DNA of 64,000 bases from Caulobacter sp. Root343 (GTDB lineage: Bacteria > Pseudomonadota > Alphaproteobacteria > Caulobacterales > Caulobacteraceae). The stretch spans positions 62,001 to 126,000 of the forward strand of contig NZ_LMDF01000008.1 in the NCBI RefSeq assembly GCF_001425745.1. Direction: 5' to 3'. Shown in pieces: positions 34,905-42,833 of the stretch (position 1 is the stretch's first letter; every line of letters starts with the position of its first letter). The position numbers were made by a program, and so were the translations under genes. Under the pieces are notes generated by a model. The model had not been told where the DNA came from. It made no database searches and saw only the letters and a list, made by a program, of their open reading frames with translations.

Positions 34905-35909
34905 ATGCCGCACGATCATTCCGGACACGCGCACGATCACCATGACCATGATCATCACGATCATGACCATGCGCATGGTCATGGGCACGGCCATCATCAC
35001 GGCCACGGCCACCACGGGCACAGCCACGCGCCCAAGGACTTCGGCCGCGCCTTCGCGATCGGGGTGGCGTTGAACCTGGGATTCGTGCTGATCGAGGCCG
35101 CCGCCGGCCTGATCACCCATTCCCTGGCCCTGCTGGCCGACGCCGGTCACAACCTGTCCGACGTGCTGGGCCTGCTGATGGCCTGGGGCGCGGTCGTGCT
35201 GGCCAAACGCGCGCCCAGCCCACGCCGCACCTACGGCCTGCGCAAGGGCACCATCCTGGCGTCGCTGGCCAACGCGGCCCTGCTGCTGATCGCCGTCGGC
35301 GCCATCGCCTGGGAGGCCGTTCGCCGCTTCGCCACGCCCGAGCCGATCCAGACCGGTCCGGTGATGGTGGTCGCCGCCATCGGCATCGCCATAAACACCG
35401 CCACGGCCCTGATGTTCATGAAGGGCAGCAAGGACGACCTGAACGTCCGGGGCGCCTTCCTGCACATGGCCGCCGACGCCGCCGTCTCGGCCGGCGTGGT
35501 GATCGCGGCCTTGGCCATGGCCCTGACCGGCTGGCTGTGGCTGGATCCCGTGGTCAGCCTGGCCATCGTCGCCGTCATCGTGCTGGGCACCTGGAGCTTG
35601 CTGCGCGACTCGCTGGACATGGCCCTGGACGCCGCTCCGCGCGGCATCGACACCGGCAAGGTTCGCGACTGGCTGGCTCACCGTCCGGGGGTCATCGAGG
35701 TCCACGACCTGCACATCTGGGCGATGAGCACGACCGAGACGGCTTTGACGGCTCACGTTGTCCGTCCGCTGGACGGCGACCACGACGCCTTCCTGCACGA
35801 GGCCTGCGAGCACTTGGCCAACAAGTTCAACATTGGCCACGTGACCATCCAGGTCGAAACCAGCGGCGGCGCGCACGGCTGCCGCCTGGCGCCGGCGGAT
35901 GTGGTGTGA
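34905..35909 (+). CDS. Cation diffusion facilitator (CzcD/ZitB-type zinc exporter)
   Basis: A 334-residue inner-membrane H+/metal antiporter of the CDF family. The first 43 residues are a His/Asp-rich metal-binding leader. Six transmembrane helices follow, with the zinc-site HxxxD pairs in LLADAGHNLSDVLG (helix 2) and LHMAADAAVSAGV (helix 5), then a cytosolic domain with VHDLHIWAMSTTETALTAHVV and the C-terminal HVTIQVE metal site. Zn2+ is the likely substrate. Its stop overlaps waaA by four bases, so it is embedded in the lipid A operon. Confidence 0.93.
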   Translation: MPHDHSGHAHDHHDHDHHDHDHAHGHGHGHHHGHGHHGHSHAPKDFGRAFAIGVALNLGFVLIEAAAGLITHSLALLADAGHNLSDVLGLLMAWGAVVLAKRAPSPRRTYGLRKGTILASLANAALLLIAVGAIAWEAVRRFATPEPIQTGPVMVVAAIGIAINTATALMFMKGSKDDLNVRGAFLHMAADAAVSAGVVIAALAMALTGWLWLDPVVSLAIVAVIVLGTWSLLRDSLDMALDAAPRGIDTGKVRDWLAHRPGVIEVHDLHIWAMSTTETALTAHVVRPLDGDHDAFLHEACEHLANKFNIGHVTIQVETSGGAHGCRLAPADVV

Positions 35910-37156
35910 TCCGGCCATCCGCCCTGAGCCTCTATCGGGCCGCCACGGGCCTGCTCGAACCGCTCGCCCCGACGCTTCTGGCGGGCCGCGCCCGCAAGGG
36001 TAAGGAAGATCCCGCGCGCTTGGCCGAACGCCTTGCCAAGGCCCCTACCGCGCGGCCGCACGGTCCGTTGGTCTGGCTGCACGGCGCCAGCGTCGGCGAG
36101 AGCCTGTCGATCCTGCCCCTGGTCGAGCGCCTGCGCGCCGAGCGGCCGGAGGTGGCGGTGCTGGTCACCTCAGGCACCACCACCTCGGCGGCCTTGCTGG
36201 CCAAGCGCCTGCCGGCCGGCGCGATCCACCAGTACGTCCCGATCGACGCCCCCGGCGCGGCGCGGCGCTTCATCGCCCGCTGGAAGCCCGACCTGGCCGT
36301 CTTCGTCGAAAGCGAGCTGTGGCCGAACCTGCTGCTGGAGGCCAAGGCCGCCGGTGCGCGCCTCGCTTTGGTCTCCGCCAAGCTGTCGGACCGCAGCTTC
36401 AAGCGTTGGACCCAGCGCCCGGACGCCGCGCGCCTGCTGCTGTCGAACTTCGACCTGATCCTGGCCCAGGACGCGAGGGCGCACGAGCGCTTCGAGGCCC
36501 TTGGCGGCAAGGTCGCCGGCGAGGCCGACTTGAAGTTCGGCGCCGCGCCGCTGCCGATCGACGACGCCGTCCTGACCGCCGAGCGCGCGCGTTTCCCGCG
36601 CCCACCCCTGCTGATCGCCAGCACCCATCCGGGCGAGGACGAGATCGTGCTGGACGCCGTCGCCGCTCTGCCCGACCGACCGTCGGTGGTGCTGGCCCCG
36701 CGCCATGTCGAACGCGGCCCCGCCATCACAGAGCTCGCCAAGGCGCGCGGCCTGACCGCGGCCTTGCGCAGCCGGACCTCGGACGCGGTCGCCGACGTGA
36801 TCGTCGCCGACACGCTCGGCGAGATGGGTCTGTGGTTCCGGCTGGCGGGAACGTCTTTGATCGCGGGCAGCCTGGTTCCGGGCGTCGGCGGCCACAATCC
36901 GCTGGAGGCCGCGCGACTGGACTGCCCGGCGATCAGCGGTGCGTTCGTCGACAACTGGGCTTCGGCCTTCGCGGGTTTGGAAGCCGCCGACGGCGTGGTC
37001 ATGACGGCGCCGAACGCCCTGCGCGACGTGCTTGCCGCCGACCTGGCCACCCCCGCCGCGGCCAAGGCGCGCGCCGTCCGCGCCCGCACGTTCGTCGACA
37101 CCCGCGACGCCGAGGCCCGCGCCGGCCTGTCCCGTATTCTCGAGCTGGTTCCATGA
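35906..37156 (+). CDS. waaA: 3-deoxy-D-manno-octulosonic acid (Kdo) transferase WaaA/KdtA
   Basis: A 416-residue GT30 glycosyltransferase adding Kdo to lipid IVA at the inner membrane. An N-terminal membrane-anchor helix (SLYRAATGLLEPLAPTLL) precedes PLVWLHGASVGESLSILPLVERL (the conserved Glu-containing acceptor motif), VFVESELWPNLLLEAKAAG, STHPGEDEIVLDAV and GGHNPLEAARLDCP. GTG 35906 overlaps the CDF stop (GTGA). The stop overlaps the lpxK start by four bases, so the three genes are translationally coupled. Confidence 0.95.
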   Translation: MIRPSALSLYRAATGLLEPLAPTLLAGRARKGKEDPARLAERLAKAPTARPHGPLVWLHGASVGESLSILPLVERLRAERPEVAVLVTSGTTTSAALLAKRLPAGAIHQYVPIDAPGAARRFIARWKPDLAVFVESELWPNLLLEAKAAGARLALVSAKLSDRSFKRWTQRPDAARLLLSNFDLILAQDARAHERFEALGGKVAGEADLKFGAAPLPIDDAVLTAERARFPRPPLLIASTHPGEDEIVLDAVAALPDRPSVVLAPRHVERGPAITELAKARGLTAALRSRTSDAVADVIVADTLGEMGLWFRLAGTSLIAGSLVPGVGGHNPLEAARLDCPAISGAFVDNWASAFAGLEAADGVVMTAPNALRDVLAADLATPAAAKARAVRARTFVDTRDAEARAGLSRILELVP

Positions 37157-38160
37157 AACTCGGCACGCCGCGCTGGTGGTACGTGAAGAAGGGCGGACCG
37201 GCCCCGCTGACCCGCGCCCTGCTGACCCCGCTGTCGTGGATCTGGTCCGACACCACTCGCCGCCGGATCGCGCGGACCACGCCCGCCATCGTCGGCGCGC
37301 CGGTGATCTGCGTCGGCAACGTCACCATGGGCGGGGCCGGCAAGACGCCGATCGTCCGCGAGCTGCTGCTGACTCTGACCAAGCGCGGCGTCGCGGCCCA
37401 CGGCCTGTCGCGCGGCTATGGCGGCAAGCTGAAGGGCCCGGTCCAGGTCGACACGGCTCGCCACACCGCCGCCGACGTCGGCGACGAGCCGCTGATGCTG
37501 GCCCAGGACTTTCCGATGTGGGTCGCCGTCGATCGCGTCGCCGGTGCCAAGGCCGCCATTCGGAGGGGGGCCCAGGCCGTTGTCATGGACGACGGCCACC
37601 AGAACCCGACGGTCAAGAAGGCGCTGTCTCTGGTCGTGGTCGATGGCGAGACGCGCGGCGGCGAGTGGCCGTTCGGCGACGGCCGGGTCTTTCCCGCTGG
37701 CCCCATGCGCGAGCCGCTGAAGGTCGGGCTGTCTCGCGCCGACGCCGTGATCGTGCTGCTGCCGATCGACATGGAGCAACCCGACTTCGACCTGCTGGTC
37801 GAGTTCGGCGACATGCCCGTGCTGGTCGCCCGCCTGGAGGCCGCCGCCCCCGTGCCGAAGGGCCCGCAGGTCGGCTTCGCCGGCATCGGCAAGCCCTGGA
37901 AGGTCGAGAAGGCCCTGACCGCCGCCGGCTGCCAACTGGTCGACTTCGCGCCTTTCCCGGACCATGGCGCCTACGACGAAGCGACGCTGAAGATGCTGGC
38001 CGAACGAGCCAAGGTCTATGACGCTGGCCTGGTCACGACCGAGAAGGACTGGGTGCGCCTGCCGCCGCAATGGCGCGAGAAGGTGACGCCCTGGCCGGTA
38101 CGGGCCCGTTTCGACGACGAGGCGGCGGTGGAGAAGCTGCTGGCGGGCGTGGGGCTGTAA
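37153..38160 (+). CDS. lpxK: Tetraacyldisaccharide 4'-kinase LpxK
   Basis: A 335-residue kinase phosphorylating the 4' position of the lipid A disaccharide precursor. The P-loop is in GNVTMGGAGKTPIVREL (about residues 54-70), followed by GLSRGYGG, VGDEPLML, VMDDGHQNPTVKKALSLVVVDGE and the C-terminal VTTEKDWVRLP. Length is normal. Presence of LpxK together with a CtpA-type phosphatase fits Caulobacter, whose mature lipid A is reported to lack the usual phosphates. It is the last gene of the block; a compound repeat follows. Confidence 0.96.
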   Translation: MKLGTPRWWYVKKGGPAPLTRALLTPLSWIWSDTTRRRIARTTPAIVGAPVICVGNVTMGGAGKTPIVRELLLTLTKRGVAAHGLSRGYGGKLKGPVQVDTARHTAADVGDEPLMLAQDFPMWVAVDRVAGAKAAIRRGAQAVVMDDGHQNPTVKKALSLVVVDGETRGGEWPFGDGRVFPAGPMREPLKVGLSRADAVIVLLPIDMEQPDFDLLVEFGDMPVLVARLEAAAPVPKGPQVGFAGIGKPWKVEKALTAAGCQLVDFAPFPDHGAYDEATLKMLAERAKVYDAGLVTTEKDWVRLPPQWREKVTPWPVRARFDDEAAVEKLLAGVGL

Positions 38161-38164
38161 GATC

Positions 38165-38280
38165 CCTTCTTCCCCCTCCGGGGGAGGAGGGCCGCAGGCC
38201 CGGAGGGGGCAATTCGAAACTTGCCCCCACCTGACCGCGCGGCGCGCGGTCGTCCGCCCCCGGAGGGGGCGGAAGGGCGA
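38165..38280. repeat. Two-module intergenic repeat (module B 38165-38212, module A 38220-38280)
   Basis: Same two modules as 31430-31532 in reversed order. Module B differs from its sister at 38191 and 38199 only; the two bases pair with each other (G-C here, A-T there), a compensatory change that preserves the GGGCC-GCA-GGCCC hairpin. It lies between the convergent lpxK and amidohydrolase stops. Confidence 0.75.
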
Positions 38281-38286
38281 AACCCG

Positions 38287-39573
38287 CTACTTGTAAACCA
38301 CCCCGCCCTTGATCACCGAGGTCACGTGCTGAAGCTCGGAGACGTCCTTCAGCGGATCGCCCTTCACCGCGATCAGGTCCGCCGCCTTGCCCGGCGCCAG
38401 GCTGCCGATCTCGCCGCTCAGCGAGAAGTGATCCGCCGCGTTGACCGTGGCCGCTTGGATCGCCTCCAGCGGCGTCAGGCCCGCCTTGACCAGCAGGGCG
38501 AACTCGCCGGCGTTGTCGCCGTGGGCCGAGACGCCGGTGTCGGTGCCGAACGCGATCTTGACCCCGCCGTCGTGGGCGCGGCGGGCCATGGCCAGCATCT
38601 TTGGACCCGCGTCCAGCGCCTTGGCGGTCTGGGCCGGGGTCAGGAAGTTGTTCGGGCCCGAGGCGATCCGATAGACGAAATCGCCGGCCATCAGGGTCGG
38701 GACCAGATAGGCGCCGTTCTTCTTGAACAGGGCGATGCTGTCGGCGTCCAGATAGGTGCCGTGCTCGATCGAGTCGCCGCCGGCCTTGAGGAAGCTGTTG
38801 ATGCCGTCGACGCCGTGGGCGTGGGCGGTCACCTTGCGGCCCATGCGGTGGGCGGTCTCGACGATCGCCTGCAACTCGGCGTCCGAGAACTGCTGGTTCA
38901 GGCCCGCGGCGGTGTTGGACAGCACGCCGCCGGTGGCGGTGATCTTGATGATGTCGGCGCCCAGCCAGACCTGCTCGCGCACGGCGCGGCGGCAGTCGTC
39001 CGGCCCCGAGCAAACCGAGGTCGGTCGCAGCACGTGCATGACCTCCTCGCTGTAGCCGTTGACGTCGCCGTGGCCGCCGTGGACCGAGACGGCCGAGCCG
39101 GCGGCGATGATCCGCGGACCGGGCACGTCGCCGCGCTTGATCCCTTCGCGCAGGGCGAAGATCGCCTGGTTGTTGGCGCCGAGGTCCGCCACCGTCGTGA
39201 AGCCCGCCATCAAGGTCTTGCGGGCGTAACCGGCCCCGACCATGGCCTCGTCGGCCGGTGACTGGGTAACGTTGTCCAGCCGCGAGGTCGGCCCCTGCTG
39301 GCCCGTCAGGTGGACGTGGCTGTCGATCAGGCCCGGCAGGACGAAGCTGTCCTTCAAGTCCACGATCTTGCCGCCCGGCTCGGCGACATAGCCGTCGACG
39401 ATGCGGGCGACCTTGCCGTTCTCCAGCACCACGGTCTTGGCGGTCTCGACCTTGCCGGTGGCCGGGTCAGCCAGCAGCTTGCCGGCCTGAACGAAGACGG
39501 TTTCGGCGCAGGCGGCGCTGGCCAGCGCCCCGAGCATCGCCAGGGCGCAGGCGCCTACGAACAGGTTCCGCAT
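38287..39573 (-). CDS. Secreted metal-dependent amidohydrolase (imidazolonepropionase/prolidase-like)
   Basis: A 428-residue exported enzyme with a signal peptide (residues 1-23, ending ACA). Amidohydrolase-superfamily metal ligands are visible: LIDSHVHLTG (HxH, about residues 85-88), KVTAHAHGVDG (His), and AFGTDTGVSAHG (Asp). The C-terminal GSLAPGKAADLIAVKGDPLKD and VIKGGVVYK complete the small beta-sandwich typical of the family. Relatives cleave Xaa-Pro or Xaa-Arg dipeptides in the periplasm; the substrate here is unknown. Confidence 0.9.
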   Translation of the reverse strand: MRNLFVGACALAMLGALASAACAETVFVQAGKLLADPATGKVETAKTVVLENGKVARIVDGYVAEPGGKIVDLKDSFVLPGLIDSHVHLTGQQGPTSRLDNVTQSPADEAMVGAGYARKTLMAGFTTVADLGANNQAIFALREGIKRGDVPGPRIIAAGSAVSVHGGHGDVNGYSEEVMHVLRPTSVCSGPDDCRRAVREQVWLGADIIKITATGGVLSNTAAGLNQQFSDAELQAIVETAHRMGRKVTAHAHGVDGINSFLKAGGDSIEHGTYLDADSIALFKKNGAYLVPTLMAGDFVYRIASGPNNFLTPAQTAKALDAGPKMLAMARRAHDGGVKIAFGTDTGVSAHGDNAGEFALLVKAGLTPLEAIQAATVNAADHFSLSGEIGSLAPGKAADLIAVKGDPLKDVSELQHVTSVIKGGVVYK

Positions 39574-39581
39574 GGTGTGAC

Positions 39582-40664
39582 TTAAGCCCCCGCCTTCCGC
39601 GCGAAGGTCCAGGCCCCCTTGGCCAGCACCGGCACGCGCGCCTCCATCAGCTGCGCATGGGCGCTGGCGGCGGTGCCGTCACGGACGCGGCCGACGATGC
39701 CCTGGCAGATGCCGGCCAGTCTGAAGAGGTTGTAGCTGAAATACCAGTCCAGCTCGGGCAGGCCGTCGCGGCCCGTGGCCTTGCAATAGCGCTCGACCGC
39801 CTGCGGAATGGTCGGCACGCCATAGGCCTCCAGATCCTGGATCTCGGCCAGGCCGCCGCGCTGGTCGGACGGCATCACCCAGTTCATCAGGAAGTAGCTG
39901 AAGTCGGCCAGCGGATTGCCCAGGGTCGACAGCTCCCAGTCCAGCACCGCCACCACGCGCGGCTCGGTCGCGTGCAGGATCATGTTGTCGAGCCGGTAGT
40001 CGCCATGGACGATCGAGGTCTGGTCGTCGGCCGGGCAGCTCTTGGCCAGCCAGTCGATCAGCAGGTCCATCTCGGCGATCGGCTTGGTCTCGGAGGCCTT
40101 GTACTGCTTGGTCCAGCGGTCGATCTGGCGGGCGAAATAGTTGCCGGGCTTGCCATAGTCGGCCAGGCCCACGGCCGCGTAGTCGACATTGTGCAGGGCC
40201 GCCAGGGTGTCGATCTCGGCCTCGTAGATCGCCCGCCGCTCGGCCGGCTGGTAGTCGGGCAGCGTCCCGTCCCACAGGATCCGGCCTTCGACATTGTCCA
40301 TCACGTAGAAGATCGTGCCGATCACGTCCTCGTCCATGCATAGGGCATAGGCCTTGGCGACGGGGAAGTTGGCCTTGTTGAGCCCCGAGATCACCTTGAA
40401 CTCGCGATCGACGGCGTGGGCGCTAGGCAGCAGCTTGCCCGGCGGCTTGCGGCGCAGGACGTATTTCCTGGCGGGCGTGACCAGCTGGTAGGTCGGGTTC
40501 GACTGGCCGCCCTTGAACTGGCGCACCTCTAGCGGGCCGGCATAGCCCTCGACATTCGCCGCGAGCCAAGCGGCCAGTTTCGCCTCGTCGATCGCATGGC
40601 GCGGGTCGACCGGCTTGGTGCCCGAGTTCAGGTCCTGGACGGACTGTTCGGCGGCTTCGGCCAT
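39582..40664 (-). CDS. Phosphotransferase family protein (APH/ACAD10 N-terminal-like)
   Basis: A 360-residue kinase-fold protein of the aminoglycoside-phosphotransferase superfamily, in the subgroup linked to acyl-CoA dehydrogenase 10 and fatty-acid metabolism. Seen: FKGGQSNPTYQLVT (nucleotide loop), YVLRRKPPG (Lys), IVHGDYRLDNMILH (catalytic HGDxxxxN) and VLDWELSTLGNPLADF (DFG equivalent). ATG 40664 follows GGGGAG; an in-frame ATG at 40724 adds a poor N-terminus. No acyl-CoA dehydrogenase gene is adjacent. The substrate is unknown. Confidence 0.88.
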   Translation of the reverse strand: MAEAAEQSVQDLNSGTKPVDPRHAIDEAKLAAWLAANVEGYAGPLEVRQFKGGQSNPTYQLVTPARKYVLRRKPPGKLLPSAHAVDREFKVISGLNKANFPVAKAYALCMDEDVIGTIFYVMDNVEGRILWDGTLPDYQPAERRAIYEAEIDTLAALHNVDYAAVGLADYGKPGNYFARQIDRWTKQYKASETKPIAEMDLLIDWLAKSCPADDQTSIVHGDYRLDNMILHATEPRVVAVLDWELSTLGNPLADFSYFLMNWVMPSDQRGGLAEIQDLEAYGVPTIPQAVERYCKATGRDGLPELDWYFSYNLFRLAGICQGIVGRVRDGTAASAHAQLMEARVPVLAKGAWTFARKAGA

Positions 40665-40740
40665 GGCGCTTCTCCCCAACGCTTGTTTGAACCGGGAGTT
40701 TAGAGGGCGACGCGCGGGTGGCAAGCCGCTTGAGTGCTCG

Positions 40741-40890
40741 GGTCACGAAGGCTAGAAGAGCCTCGTCGAAAAAGGGCCAAGGACCGGACCCAGGTAAGCC
40801 CGGTCGCTCCGCTTGTCGGAGAACCTGTACCCCGCCTACGGGCGGGGACCCGCGACGAGACGGCGGCGCGATCCCCGCGCCGTTGGCTCG
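40741..40890 (+). other. Strongly structured untranslated region, candidate cis-acting RNA upstream of VOC gene
   Basis: This stretch of a 307-base gap is dense in complementary segments: 40782-40787/40800-40805, 40807-40811/40817-40821, 40830-40836/40841-40847 (closing a TACG loop, i.e. a C(UNCG)G tetraloop) and 40865-40870/40876-40881. The loop of the first, CAGGT (40791-40795), is complementary to ACCTG (40823-40827), a potential pseudoknot. Two mutually exclusive closing helices exist: 40762-40768/40853-40859 and 40774-40780/40883-40889. I do not recognise a known riboswitch or ncRNA class. Coding potential is poor. Confidence 0.4.
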
Positions 40891-40971
40891 GCGTGTGCGG
40901 TCCCTGTCTATGTCGAACTCTCTGTCGTCGAAGCCCCCACGCGCCGCGCCCCTGACTCAAGGAGTGCGCCC

Positions 40972-41331
40972 ATGCGCCTGAACCATCTCGACCTGCCCGT
41001 CCCCGACGTCGCCGCGACCCGGGACTTCTTCGAAACCTGGCTTGGCTTCACCCACGAGCGGACGCTGGGCCAGAACGGCCTGGCCATCCTGCGCGACAGC
41101 GCCGGCCTGGTGCTGATCCTCAGCCGCCTGCGCGACGACGGGGCCCAGACCTGGCCGGTTCCGTTCCACATCGGCTTTCACTTGGAGAGCGAAGCGGAAG
41201 TCAGCGACCTGCACCGGCGGATGACCGAGGGCGGGCTGAGCGTCGGCGAAGCTTCAGTCCAGCGCGGCGCGTTCGGCTTCTACTTCACCGCGCCGGGCGA
41301 GATCCTGGTGGAGGTGGCGCACCGGGCGTAG
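40972..41331 (+). CDS. Single-domain VOC (glyoxalase-like) protein
   Basis: A 119-residue VOC-fold protein: MRLNHLDLPVPDVAATRDFFETWLGFTHER opens the first beta-alpha-beta-beta-beta unit and PFHIGFHLESEAEVSDLHRRM the second, ending in ILVEVAHRA. Candidate metal ligands are His5, His57/His61 and Glu near the C-terminus. AAGGAG lies ten bases upstream of ATG 40972; the longer frame from 40813 has no homologous look. The function (isomerase, dioxygenase or resistance binding protein) is undetermined. A structured leader precedes it. Confidence 0.85.
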   Translation: MRLNHLDLPVPDVAATRDFFETWLGFTHERTLGQNGLAILRDSAGLVLILSRLRDDGAQTWPVPFHIGFHLESEAEVSDLHRRMTEGGLSVGEASVQRGAFGFYFTAPGEILVEVAHRA

Positions 41332-41346
41332 GCCGTTGGCGGGCGC

Positions 41347-42633
41347 TCAGCCTCGCGGCTGCAACGCCCGCCAACCGATGTCGGTGCGGTAGAAGCCGCC
41401 TTCCAGCGAGATCGTCCCCAGCGCCGCATAGGCCACGTCGCGAGCCTCGTGCAGGGTCGCGCCTAGGGCGCAGACGTTCAGCACCCGGCCGCCGGACGCC
41501 CGAAGGAGACCCTCGGCGTCGCGGGTCGTGCCGGCGTGGAAGACCACCGCCTCGCCGCCGAAATCGGCGTCGGCGTCCTGGATCAGGCCGCCGGTCTTGG
41601 GCGCGTCGGGATAGCCTTCGGCGGCCAGGACCACGCAGATCGCCGCCTCCTCGCGCCACGTCGGCGGCGCGACCGAGGCCAGCTCGCCCTTGGCCGCGGC
41701 CAGCAGGATCGGCACGAGGTCGCTCGAAAGGCGCAGCATCAGGGTCTGGCACTCGGGATCGCCGAAGCGGGCGTTGTACTCGACGAGCTTGGGGCCCGTC
41801 GGCGTCAGCATCAGGCCGGCATAAAGCACGCCGACATAAGGATTGCCCTCGGCGGCCATGCCCTCGACCGTCGGGACGATCAGCTCGCGCCAGGCCTGCT
41901 CGATCAGGGCCTCGGTCAGCACGGGCGGCGGCGAATAGGTGCCCATGCCGCCGGTATTGGGGCCCTCGTCGCCGTCATAGGCGCGCTTGTGGTCCTGGGC
42001 CGCGCCGAACAGCAGGGCGGTCTTGCCGTCGCAAAGGGCGAACAGCGAGGCCTCTTCGCCGTGCATGAACTCCTCGATCACCACACGCGCGCCGGCCGAG
42101 CCGAAGCGGCCGCCCAGCATGTCGACGACGGCGGCGTCGGCCTCGGCGCGGGTCGCGGCGATGACCACGCCCTTGCCCGCCGCCAAGCCGTCGGCCTTGA
42201 TCACGAACGGCGCGTCCAGGCTGTCGAGGAAAGCCCCGGCCGAGGCCGCATCCTCGAACACGCCATAAGCCGCGGTTGGCAGGCCGTGACGCTGGCAGAA
42301 ATCCTTGGTGAAGGCCTTCGAGGTCTCCAGCTGGGCGGCGCGCTGGCTGCCGCCGAAACAGGGGATGCCGACCTCGGCGAGCTTGTCGGCCAGGCCGACT
42401 TCCAGCGCCGATTCCGGGCCGACCACCACCAGGTCCGCGCCGATCTCCCGGGCCAGGGCCACCAGCGCGTCGGCGTCCGTGACCTTGACGTTCCGCAGCT
42501 CGGCGACCTCTTCGATGCCCGGATTGCCCGGGGCGGCGACGAGGCGGCCGCACAGCGGCGACTGGGCGATCTTCCAGGCCAGGGCGTGCTCGCGCCCGCC
42601 GGACCCGACGAGGAGGATGGTCAGCTTTTCCAT
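41347..42633 (-). CDS. purD: Phosphoribosylamine-glycine ligase
   Basis: A 428-residue ATP-grasp enzyme of purine synthesis (glycinamide ribonucleotide synthetase). Seen: ILLVGSGGREHALAWKIAQS at the N-terminus, APGNPGIEEVAE, VIKADGLAAGKGVVIA, EEFMHGEEASLFALCDGKT, GPNTGGMGTYSPPPVLTE and YNARFGDPECQTLMLRL (metal and ATP site). Full length. It stands alone on the minus strand; other pur genes are not in view. Confidence 0.97.
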   Translation of the reverse strand: MEKLTILLVGSGGREHALAWKIAQSPLCGRLVAAPGNPGIEEVAELRNVKVTDADALVALAREIGADLVVVGPESALEVGLADKLAEVGIPCFGGSQRAAQLETSKAFTKDFCQRHGLPTAAYGVFEDAASAGAFLDSLDAPFVIKADGLAAGKGVVIAATRAEADAAVVDMLGGRFGSAGARVVIEEFMHGEEASLFALCDGKTALLFGAAQDHKRAYDGDEGPNTGGMGTYSPPPVLTEALIEQAWRELIVPTVEGMAAEGNPYVGVLYAGLMLTPTGPKLVEYNARFGDPECQTLMLRLSSDLVPILLAAAKGELASVAPPTWREEAAICVVLAAEGYPDAPKTGGLIQDADADFGGEAVVFHAGTTRDAEGLLRASGGRVLNVCALGATLHEARDVAYAALGTISLEGGFYRTDIGWRALQPRG

Positions 42634-42833
42634 GAGCGCGGGGTGTGACGCGCGGGCGCCCTCGGGTCAAGCCATGCTCTCGCCGCCGCGTCGAGGCGAC
42701 GTCGCCCCCGGTGCGTCCTATCGTCCCGTCGAGCCTGGACTCGCTTGTCAAGCTCATGGTCCCGCGCCTCAATGCGGAATTGAGTTCGCGCATCCGATCG
42801 AAGCGTTAAAGCGCCAGGGACCCGACGCCACGC

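Noticed and set aside
40741..40890. Assignment of the structured region as 6S RNA, SRP RNA, RNase P RNA or tmRNA
   Set aside because: None of the diagnostic conserved strings (SRP GGTCAGGTCCGGAAGG-type loop, RNase P GAGGAAAGTCC, tmRNA tRNA-like end) is present on either strand and the layout is not the long rod of 6S RNA.
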